Source: Methanoplanus endosymbiosus (GTDB lineage: Archaea; Halobacteriota; Methanomicrobia; Methanomicrobiales; Methanomicrobiaceae). Taken from it: DNA of 64,000 bases. Each line of letters starts with the position of its first letter. The stretch's first letter is position 1. Shown here one piece after another: positions 16,336 to 22,921 of the stretch. Location of the stretch: NCBI RefSeq assembly GCF_024662215.1, contig NZ_CP096115.1:1922001-1986000 (forward strand), given 5' to 3'. The position numbers and the translations under genes are program-made. The notes below the pieces were generated by a model, which saw nothing but the letters and a program-made list of their open reading frames with translations, did no database searches and was not told where the DNA came from.

Positions 16336-17391
16336 ATGAAAAAATCCGGATTAATTACTATAACAGGACTTATCCTGTTCTTATTGTTCATAGCACCGGC
16401 ATCTGCTGTGCTGACAAATATCGGCCAGGGGGATACCGTATTTCTCGGCGAGGAGGGCCTGACGCTTACCCCGTCAGTATTTTACAGTTCAGGCGGCGTA
16501 ACAGATAACCAGCTTGCGTACTTTGGCTCAGGAGCAAACCCTGCGACATCTGCACCGTCATATATGATAACTCCTGACAAAAGCAGCTTTTATGTCGATC
16601 CCAATACATTTGGTGATAAACAGTCGGCCTGGTACTCCTATCCTAACGGCTCAAAGAACGGGCATGTTGCTTTTTATGTCAATTCCCCGGCAATAGGAAT
16701 TAAACTCTATGCTGTCAGGCCCGGAGACTCCTTTGACCTTACCAATGGCAAGGTTGTGAAGGGTGAAGGCCTTGACTTCAGAATTGATTCAAACCTCAAT
16801 CCGATATTTACCAGAAGCGGTGTTGCTGCCGGTGATGACGGCGTTGATATAAAGTTTCAGGATGGGGTCGGTGCAACCCTGACGGCACTGTACGACTGCA
16901 CCGGAAGCATTGTAAGCATAGTTAATATCCACCCGACATCGTCCATGTTTTACCTGCCGTCCGGAACCCCTGCGTGTGTATGGGATACGGGCAATGACGC
17001 CTATAAGATGGGCAGTTACAAAGTCTGGGCGGAATGCAATGTCAATGGCATGAAGGACAATCTTGGATCAATTACAGGTGAGACAGTAACCAGTCCGATC
17101 CCGTCACTTGCGGCTGCTGCAGCACCAACATCCACGCCGACTCCGGAAGAGACAACAGCAACAGAGACACCTGTGCCTGCTACAACTGCCCCCACAACTG
17201 CACCGACAGCTGTTGTAACTGAGACAGAAACACCAGCTCCTGTTGTAACCGAAACTCCGGTTGTGACTCCGGCTGTAACAGCTACGTCAAAAGGTCCGGC
17301 AGATCTTCCGCAGACTCCGTTAAGTATGTTAACAGTTATATCCGGAATTTTGGCTGTATTTATCGCTGTAAATATCCTGAAAAAAGAGTGA
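16336..17391 (+). CDS. Surface protein with DUF3821 domain and C-terminal membrane anchor
   Basis: 351 residues. A signal peptide (about residues 1-24, ending ASA) leads into a beta-rich DUF3821-type domain starting VLTNIGQGDTVFLGEEGL. This architecture is common in Methanomicrobiales envelope proteins. A Thr/Pro/Glu-rich linker of about 65 residues, repetitive in TPTPEET-like units, is probably glycosylated. The C-terminus has a hydrophobic helix and a KKE end after GPADLPQTPLS. It likely sits in or under the S-layer. A GAGAGGAATTCAG sequence precedes the ATG. No neighbour hints at a specific role. Confidence 0.75.
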   Translation: MKKSGLITITGLILFLLFIAPASAVLTNIGQGDTVFLGEEGLTLTPSVFYSSGGVTDNQLAYFGSGANPATSAPSYMITPDKSSFYVDPNTFGDKQSAWYSYPNGSKNGHVAFYVNSPAIGIKLYAVRPGDSFDLTNGKVVKGEGLDFRIDSNLNPIFTRSGVAAGDDGVDIKFQDGVGATLTALYDCTGSIVSIVNIHPTSSMFYLPSGTPACVWDTGNDAYKMGSYKVWAECNVNGMKDNLGSITGETVTSPIPSLAAAAAPTSTPTPEETTATETPVPATTAPTTAPTAVVTETETPAPVVTETPVVTPAVTATSKGPADLPQTPLSMLTVISGILAVFIAVNILKKE

Positions 17392-17428
17392 AATTCTTAT
17401 ATTTCTTTCCTGGGAAAAATCCCGGTCT

Positions 17429-18067
17429 TTATTTTTTGCTGTGATAATACAGAATGCCCGCAGTGATTACTCCGGTTATAACAAAGGGCAGTGGCAGGGG
17501 CGATTTTTCAGAATTATTCCCGCCTTCAGCCATATCCTCTGCATATCTTTTGTTGGCAACTGCACGGCTGTCTCCGGGTGAGATCTCAAGTGCCTTTTCC
17601 GATACGGCAATCTCTTCGTCATAGCGGCCAAGTTCACCAAGGGCTGTTCCCTTTGTTATGTACCCTTCAATGCACTCAGGATCTGTCTCAATTGCCATGT
17701 CAGATGCCTCTACAGCCTCTTCATACCTCTCAAGCCCTATCAGAGAGGATGCCATATTAACCCAGCCTTCAGGCTGATCGGGCCTGATTTCAGTCGCCTT
17801 TTTGGCAGACTCCAGAGCTTCATCATACCTGCCCATTGCATTCAGGACTCCGGCCTTTGTAGTATATGCAAGAGTGAAATTTTCGTCTATTGCAATGGCG
17901 CTGTCAGCCGCAGAAAGTGCCTCGTCAAAATTCCCTTCATTTGCATAGTCTACTGCAAGATTGTAGTACTCTATCTTGTTCATATCTCCGGCAGAGACCG
18001 GCTGTGCAGCGATAATCAGTATCCCTGCCATTGCTATAATCATTAATTTCAGGTATGTTATTTTCAA
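17429..18067 (-). CDS. Secreted/membrane TPR-repeat protein
   Basis: 212 residues. The signal peptide (MIIAMAGILIIAAQPVSA) is followed by about four tetratricopeptide repeats with the usual A-x-Y-x-x-G and G-x-x-E-A spacing (for example GRYDEALESAKKATEIRPD and ERYEEAVEASDMAIETDPE). A C-terminal transmembrane helix, LPFVITGVITAGILYYH, anchors it with the repeats outside the membrane. TPRs mediate protein contacts. The partner is unknown. It is convergent with the DUF3821 gene. Confidence 0.75.
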   Translation of the reverse strand: MKITYLKLMIIAMAGILIIAAQPVSAGDMNKIEYYNLAVDYANEGNFDEALSAADSAIAIDENFTLAYTTKAGVLNAMGRYDEALESAKKATEIRPDQPEGWVNMASSLIGLERYEEAVEASDMAIETDPECIEGYITKGTALGELGRYDEEIAVSEKALEISPGDSRAVANKRYAEDMAEGGNNSEKSPLPLPFVITGVITAGILYYHSKK

Positions 18068-18133
18068 ATTAGTGCCTCGCCTATTCTGTACTGGAATAGT
18101 TAGGATTGGGCAGGAAAAAAAGATATTGCGGGT

Positions 18134-19033
18134 TTAGTTTTTATCCGGCATCTTGATGTCAATGCCGTATTTTTCTGCATTATTGTCAGCGATAGCCTGA
18201 ATCTTTGCTATCTCCTCTGTGTTTTCAGCCGGCCTGTAAAGGTGGCGGAATCTCTTCTGGGATTTTAAGTAGGCATCGACAGGCTCTCTTTTAACCTTCT
18301 TTGCCTTTGTAACGACACCGTCCTCCATCTCGAAGTTAACCCAGAGTCCGGAGTTGATCGCCATCTTCCCGATATCCATTGTTTTGGCACCGTCAAATCC
18401 CCAGCCTGTGCAGCAGGGTGTGTGAACCTGAATATAACACGGACCTTCGGTATTGATGGCCTTTTTGACCTTCTTCATAAGGTCAGCCGGGTATGCCACA
18501 GAGGCCGTTGCCACATAAGGTGATCCGTGTGCTGCAAGTATTGCCGGAATATCTTTTTTGGGCCTCTTGTTTCCGGTTGAAAGTTTCCCTGCCGGACTTG
18601 TGGTCGTATCGGCATCATATGGTGTTGCACCTGAACGCTGAATTCCGGTGTTCATATACGCCTCATTGTCGTAGCAGATGTATGTCACATCATGCCCTCT
18701 CTCGAAGAGACCGCTTATACACAGGATTCCGATATCAAAGGTTGCGCCGTCACCTGCAATGACAACAACCTTCTCACTCCGCCCCTGCTTCTTAATCGAG
18801 GCCTCAACTCCGGATGCAACAGCTGCTGCATTCTGAAAGAGTGAGTGAACCCACGGGGTTTTCCATGCCGTTTCGGGGTAAGGTGTTGAGAATACTTCCA
18901 TACATCCGGTTGATGCAACAACGATTGTATTCTCACCTGCGGCTTTTGTAATCAGCCTTGCCGCAAGTGCCGGGCCGCATCCTCCGCATGCCCTGTGTCC
19001 TGCGTCAAAGTACTCTTTCTCTTCTCCCGTCAT
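18134..19033 (-). CDS. porB: Pyruvate:ferredoxin oxidoreductase subunit beta
   Basis: 299 residues from the ATG at 19033; a longer in-frame extension overlaps porA and is rejected. CGGCG near residue 18, TGCMEVF and CCTGWGF provide the four cysteines for the beta-subunit [4Fe-4S] cluster. VVIAGDGATFDIG and YDNEAYMNTG form the thiamine diphosphate-Mg site. With PorA, PorC and PorD it reversibly links acetyl-CoA, CO2 and reduced ferredoxin to pyruvate, the main entry to biosynthesis in methanogens. It is the last gene of a tightly packed four-gene operon. Confidence 0.93.
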   Translation of the reverse strand: MTGEEKEYFDAGHRACGGCGPALAARLITKAAGENTIVVASTGCMEVFSTPYPETAWKTPWVHSLFQNAAAVASGVEASIKKQGRSEKVVVIAGDGATFDIGILCISGLFERGHDVTYICYDNEAYMNTGIQRSGATPYDADTTTSPAGKLSTGNKRPKKDIPAILAAHGSPYVATASVAYPADLMKKVKKAINTEGPCYIQVHTPCCTGWGFDGAKTMDIGKMAINSGLWVNFEMEDGVVTKAKKVKREPVDAYLKSQKRFRHLYRPAENTEEIAKIQAIADNNAEKYGIDIKMPDKN

Positions 19034-19034
19034 T

Positions 19035-20195
19035 TTAAAGCAACTCCTCTCTAAGGCCGAAGAAGCAGTCATTTCTGCCCTGCTCTGCCCAGTCTGCAAG
19101 TTTCTGAATATCTCTCTTTCTGATGTCCCTTCCTCCGAGTCCGCCGACATACGAATAGACATCAGCACCCTGCTTACCTACGGCATCCTTGACCTCAAGG
19201 CCTACTGCGCCAAGCATTCTGGAACCGATTGAGATATTCTTCTCAAGGACTGCAACCTTTGAGACTCCTGAGAGTGCTGTTCTGACCTCTTCATACGGGA
19301 AAGGTCTGAATGAGCGTATCTTTAAGAGGCCAACCTTACGTCCTGCCTCTCTCATCTCATCAACAGCATCCTTTATTGTACCGCATATAGATCCGATTGC
19401 AACTATTGCAACATCTGCATCATCAAGGCGGTAGCCTTCCACAAGCTCTGAATAGTCGCGCCCGAAGGTCTCTGAGAATTCCTGACCGACCTCTCTTAAG
19501 ACTTTCTTTGCTTTGATCATTGCAGCATGAATCTCATACCTGAACTCCTGATAGTAGTCAGGCGTTGCATACATACCAAATGAGATCGGATCCTTTGCAT
19601 CAAGCCTCTGGTACGGTTTAAATGCAGGCAGGAAACTGTCAACCTCTTCCTGTGTGGGGATGTCAACCGGTTCATAGGTATGTGTGAGGATAAACCCGTC
19701 AAAGCAGACCATTGCCGGAAGGAGAACATCATAGTTCTCAGCCGCCTTGTATGCAAGGAAGTGAAGATCCATTGACTCCTGTGCATCCTCTGCATACATC
19801 TGCATCCATCCGGAATCCCGGAGGAAGAGTGAGTCCTGGTGGTCATTCCAGATGTTTAACGGAGCACCGAGTGCACGGTTTGCAATTGTCATTACAACAG
19901 GCTGGCGCATGCCTGCGACATTGAAGACAACCTCTGCCATAAAGGCGAGTCCCTGTGATGTTGTGGCTGAATATACTCTTGACCCGGCACATGCCGCACC
20001 AAGGCATGAGGAGAGTGCTGAGAACTCACTCTCAACACAGATATACTCTGCATCAAGATCGCCGTCAGCAACCATCTCTGCAAGCCTCTCGACGATATGT
20101 GTCTGCGGTGTGATTGGGTATGCCGATACAACTTCCGGTCTGGAAAGCCTGACTGCCTCTGCTACGGCATGTGATCCTTCCATTATCTGAAGCAT
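19035..20195 (-). CDS. porA: Pyruvate:ferredoxin oxidoreductase subunit alpha
   Basis: 386 residues. It starts MEGSHAVAEAVRLSRPEVVSAYPITPQ, typical of the alpha subunit of 2-oxoacid:ferredoxin oxidoreductases. ECIVESEFSALS-like acidic residues (CVESEFSALSSC) contact the thiamine cofactor, and NRALGAPLNIWNDHQDS is specific to the pyruvate type. The C-terminal half is the transketolase-like domain II (LKIRSFRPFPYEEV). It lies two bases after porD and one base before porB. A GGAG-type ribosome site lies upstream, inside the porD end. Confidence 0.93.
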   Translation of the reverse strand: MLQIMEGSHAVAEAVRLSRPEVVSAYPITPQTHIVERLAEMVADGDLDAEYICVESEFSALSSCLGAACAGSRVYSATTSQGLAFMAEVVFNVAGMRQPVVMTIANRALGAPLNIWNDHQDSLFLRDSGWMQMYAEDAQESMDLHFLAYKAAENYDVLLPAMVCFDGFILTHTYEPVDIPTQEEVDSFLPAFKPYQRLDAKDPISFGMYATPDYYQEFRYEIHAAMIKAKKVLREVGQEFSETFGRDYSELVEGYRLDDADVAIVAIGSICGTIKDAVDEMREAGRKVGLLKIRSFRPFPYEEVRTALSGVSKVAVLEKNISIGSRMLGAVGLEVKDAVGKQGADVYSYVGGLGGRDIRKRDIQKLADWAEQGRNDCFFGLREELL

Positions 20196-20197
20196 TG

Positions 20198-20458
20198 TTA
20201 TTTCTCCTCCTGTTTCATCTCAATTGCATCCTTTGGGCATTCCTCGGCGCACATGCCACACTCTTTGCAGAAGTCATAATCAACCTCAGGATAGCCTTCT
20301 TTGCTCTCTTCAATGCAGACTTCCGGGCAGATCATCGTGCATGTGCCGCACTTGTTGCATTTATCTGAGTCAATCTCCGGTTTGAACACGCGCCACGATC
20401 CGGTCTTATTGTCTCTTGCCTTTCCCGGTCTTGATGTGCATCCGACTGAAAGTGCCAT
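20198..20458 (-). CDS. porD: Pyruvate:ferredoxin oxidoreductase subunit delta (2[4Fe-4S] ferredoxin)
   Basis: 86 residues with two complete ferredoxin motifs: CNKCGTCTMICPEVC and CKECGMCAEECPKDA. It passes electrons between the PorB cluster and external ferredoxin. The start ATG overlaps the TAA of porC by one base. The N-terminal ~30 residues (GCTSRPGKARDNKTG) are usual for the delta subunit. Confidence 0.93.
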   Translation of the reverse strand: MALSVGCTSRPGKARDNKTGSWRVFKPEIDSDKCNKCGTCTMICPEVCIEESKEGYPEVDYDFCKECGMCAEECPKDAIEMKQEEK

Positions 20459-21003
20459 TATTGTGCCTCTCCCTTTATTAGTTCAAAGGCCTTCTTTGCG
20501 GCCATAATATTCTTTTCACCGAGTGCTCCGGGGAATCTCTCCTTTAAGGCCTCCTCAAGCGCCTCAATCTCGATCTCTCCTGTAGCTGCTGCAAATGCGC
20601 CCATAAGGGTTGTATTTGCGATTGGAAGGCCAAGTATTTCAAGCGCGATTGATGTTGCATCTATTTTTATAAGCCTTACACCTTCAGGAATTTCTGCTTC
20701 GATCTCCTTTTCAGTGTTAATCAGCGCAATTCCGCCGGATTTAAGGCCACTGAAGACATCAACGTCTTTGATCAGAGTGCTGTCCTGTACAATAACGTAA
20801 TCAGGTTCATAGACCTGGCTTCTGAGCCTGATTTTATTGTCATCAAACCTGACAAATGCCTGCACCGGCGCTCCTCTTCTCTCTACGCCGAATGCAGGGA
20901 ATGCCTGTGAATAGACTTTGCTCTTGAATGCTGCTGTAGCTATCAGCTCGGCAGCCGTCACTGAGCCCTGTCCTCCTCTTCCGTGTATCCTGAGTTCTCT
21001 CAA
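20458..21003 (-). CDS. porC: Pyruvate:ferredoxin oxidoreductase subunit gamma
   Basis: 181 residues. The N-terminal IHGRGGQGSVTAAELIA and the following FPAFGVERRGAPVQAFVR are signatures of gamma subunits. It completes PorCDAB and is the first gene of the operon on the minus strand. The ~250-bp gap upstream is AT-rich with several T runs. No distinct BoxA can be picked with confidence there. Confidence 0.93.
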   Translation of the reverse strand: MRELRIHGRGGQGSVTAAELIATAAFKSKVYSQAFPAFGVERRGAPVQAFVRFDDNKIRLRSQVYEPDYVIVQDSTLIKDVDVFSGLKSGGIALINTEKEIEAEIPEGVRLIKIDATSIALEILGLPIANTTLMGAFAAATGEIEIEALEEALKERFPGALGEKNIMAAKKAFELIKGEAQ

Positions 21004-21251
21004 AAAAATCCCTAAGTAATTTTACATGATTAATTAATAAGAATTGTCGTTATTCACAAACAGTTCATTTTTTTAAAAAAATAAATGTTAACCGGTTGTT
21101 TTTTTCCTGTTGGGTGGCTGATGTGCTGTAATGGGCCTGATATCAACTCTTATTTCTCATGTGTTCTCCATGATTTGGTTCGGTTTTTACTGCATCTCCT
21201 GTGCGTCTCTCAGGATTATATTTTTCTTATAACACCGTATAGAATAATACA

Positions 21252-21587
21252 ATGGATCTTCATAAGCAGAGATGCGACCCTGAACCTTCCAGAATCTCCC
21301 CGCTTGCCCGACGGGATATTCTTGATTATATTGACCGGGTGCCCGGATGGGAAATTTCCGAGAGAAAACTTGTCCGGAAGTTTGATCTCAAATCATTTGA
21401 GGGATGTCTTGACTTTCTTGCTGATCTGAATGATCTCTCAAAGCGCGAGGGTCATTTTCCGGATGTTATGATTTATAACCGTAAAAATCTTGTAATTGCC
21501 TGGTACACCTATGAAAGTGGCGGGATCACAAGGAATGATTTTATCATGGCAGCAAAAATGAACTTTAGTGAACGATTCAGGGTCTGA
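21252..21587 (+). CDS. Pterin-4a-carbinolamine dehydratase-like protein
   Basis: 111 residues. The C-terminal 70 follow the PCD/DCoH pattern: FLADLNDLSKREGHFPDVMIYN..., then GGITRNDFIMAAKMN. In active enzymes the motif is HHP(D/N) and a later T-H. Here the second His is Phe (GHFPD) and the later His is Tyr (WYTY), so catalysis is doubtful. Divergent PCD-like proteins are common in archaea, where they may act in pterin cofactor metabolism or have lost activity. The ATG follows a TATAGAATAATACA stretch without a clear ribosome site, so it may be leaderless. It stands alone. Confidence 0.6.
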   Translation: MDLHKQRCDPEPSRISPLARRDILDYIDRVPGWEISERKLVRKFDLKSFEGCLDFLADLNDLSKREGHFPDVMIYNRKNLVIAWYTYESGGITRNDFIMAAKMNFSERFRV

Positions 21588-21675
21588 TCTCTGTTTTAAA
21601 ATTATTTTCCCTGTCTCTATTTTTAGGATTATCTTTTAATGCTCTGTTATTTTTCACCGTTATTGTCTTTATTTT

Positions 21676-22101
21676 TCAGATCTGAAAGGTGGACTTTATT
21701 CTCTTCCTGATATTCTCCTTTGGATATGCGCCTGTAAGCCTGTCTGCTATCTGGCCCCCTGAGAAGAATAGAAGTGTCGGAATTGCAGAGATCTGAAAGC
21801 GCATTGCGATTGGCTGATTTTCATCGGTATTGCATTTGCCAAAGGCGACTTCCCCGCAGAATTCTGCTGCCAGTTCTTCCATTGCCGGCGCTATCTTTTT
21901 GCACGGGCCGCACCATTCAGCCCAGAGATCTATAACTGCATGCCTGTTTGCAGCAATAAAGTCATCAAGGCTGAGTTCGTTAATCTCTGTAATTCCCTGA
22001 CTGGTGCAGGCAGATCTTCTCTCAATTGTCTTCTGCATCTCCTTAAGCCTCTTCTGCCTTATCATCTCAAGGTCATCATCAAACCCTTCCTTCTCATCCA
22101 T
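21676..22101 (-). CDS. Thioredoxin with N-terminal helical extension
   Basis: 141 residues. The last ~100 form a thioredoxin fold with the active site AEWCGPCKKIAP and the cis-proline loop ISAIPTLLFF. The first ~40 residues are charged and helical (DDDLEMIRQKRLKEMQK), which is unusual for a free thioredoxin and could mediate binding to a partner. It reduces protein disulfides in the cytoplasm, as no signal peptide is present. It is divergent from the tRNA gene downstream. Confidence 0.88.
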   Translation of the reverse strand: MDEKEGFDDDLEMIRQKRLKEMQKTIERRSACTSQGITEINELSLDDFIAANRHAVIDLWAEWCGPCKKIAPAMEELAAEFCGEVAFGKCNTDENQPIAMRFQISAIPTLLFFSGGQIADRLTGAYPKENIRKRIKSTFQI

Positions 22102-22223
22102 GAAGAGTGTTCAGACTCATATCCTTTAATATATTCCGGATTTCTGAGATTATTTTTCAGAACCGTTTGTTTCAGCAATACTTCGGGCATATTCCGTTCC
22201 GGGATTTATATCTGAAATAGAAA

Positions 22224-22232
22224 GTTATATCC
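22224..22232 (+). promoter_or_regulatory. BoxA-like element of the first initiator tRNA
   Basis: GTTATATCC lies about 33-41 bp before the tRNA 5' end, the expected place for an archaeal TATA box with a short leader. A TAATATAGCAC block (22248-22258) six bases before the tRNA is repeated before the second copy. Confidence 0.5.
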
Positions 22233-22264
22233 CATCTCCGGTAAACATAATATAGCACTCGCAG

Positions 22265-22339
22265 AGCGAGGTGGGGTAGTCAGGAAATCCCGTCGGGCTC
22301 ATAACCCGAAGACCAATGGTTCAAATCCATTCCTCGCTA
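22265..22339 (+). tRNA. Initiator tRNA-Met (CAT), copy 1
   Basis: 75 bases fold as a full cloverleaf. The acceptor is AGCGAGG/CCTCGCT with discriminator A, the D-arm GGG/CCC, the anticodon loop CTCATAA and the T-arm AATGG/CCATT. An A1-U72 pair and three consecutive G-C pairs in the anticodon stem (GGG/CCC) are hallmarks of the archaeal initiator rather than elongator Met-tRNA. CCA is not encoded. Confidence 0.93.
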
Positions 22340-22649
22340 TTAATGTTCTTCTTTTTGTGAAATATTTTCCTTTAGCATATGCACTCTCTGTATCTTTCCT
22401 TCATTCAGAATCTCCCGGAATGCTGTATTATCATCTGATTGGGTCATCCGGAATATTTTCTGTAATCACAACTTCCGCGTCATTTCTGAGGTCAGAATTA
22501 ATTTTATCTCCTTTATGGTGTTACTTTCCTGTTATCTCTTCAGTTTGTGCTCTTATCTCCGCATTTTTTGATTTGTCTCTTTCGGATTTTTGCTGCTTAT
22601 GATGGTGAAGGTTTATCCCTTTGCAGGTGAATGTAATATAGCACAGTGG
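22340..22649. other. Spacer between the two initiator tRNA genes
   Basis: A 310-bp AT-rich stretch. No convincing gene: the longest frame lacks a start context and resembles nothing. Its right end carries the promoter block of the second tRNA (GTTTATCCC at 22611-22619 and TAATATAGCAC at 22634-22644). Confidence 0.6.
22611..22619 (+). promoter_or_regulatory. BoxA-like element of the second initiator tRNA
   Basis: GTTTATCCC occupies the position equivalent to GTTATATCC before copy 1, but matches the TATA-box consensus less well. The downstream TAATATAGCAC block is identical in both copies. Confidence 0.4.
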
Positions 22650-22724
22650 AGCGAGGTGGGGTAGTCAGGAAATCCCGTCGGGCTCATAACCCGAAGACCA
22701 ATGGTTCAAATCCATTCTTCGCTA
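22650..22724 (+). tRNA. Initiator tRNA-Met (CAT), copy 2
   Basis: Identical to copy 1 except one C-to-T change in the 3' acceptor strand (CTTCGCT), which turns a G-C pair into a G-U wobble. All initiator identity features are kept. The duplicated unit includes the immediate upstream block. Confidence 0.92.
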
Positions 22725-22869
22725 TCAGTTCTTTTATTCTGAATATTTTTTTACAGTAGCTAATGCCCTCTCCGGGTATTATCATATGTTGCAGTTCTCT
22801 AAAAAAACAGGTTTTTATCACATTTCGGGTATTTCTACCTGAAATATGTGGTTTTATCCCTTCAGAATA

Positions 22870-22898
22870 GTCATACATGAGCCTGCGGGTTCACAGAT
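22870..22898 (+). repeat. 29-bp hairpin-forming intergenic repeat, copy 1
   Basis: GTCAT..CATGA.CC.GCGGG.. ending TTCACAGAT matches 57654-57682 at 26 of 29 positions. A second shared block, TTTCATAGGAG, follows about 20-30 bases later in both places. In this copy the central palindrome is imperfect. Both copies lie just 3' of a minus-strand gene, which suggests a 3'-end or mobile structural element. Confidence 0.6.
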
Positions 22899-22921
22899 TA
22901 TGGATAAAAAATAGAAGTTTT

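Noticed and set aside
18134-19168. Longer porB start at 19168
   Set aside because: The added 45 residues overlap porA in another frame and have no family resemblance; ATG at 19033 gives the usual start.
18134-21003. 2-oxoglutarate or 2-oxoisovalerate oxidoreductase instead of Por
   Set aside because: Four separate subunits in gamma-delta-alpha-beta order and the NRALGAPLNIWNDHQDS segment fit the pyruvate enzyme best.
22265-22724. Elongator tRNA-Met or tRNA-Ile2 for the two CAT tRNAs
   Set aside because: A1-U72 and the three G-C pairs at the base of the anticodon loop are initiator features in both copies.
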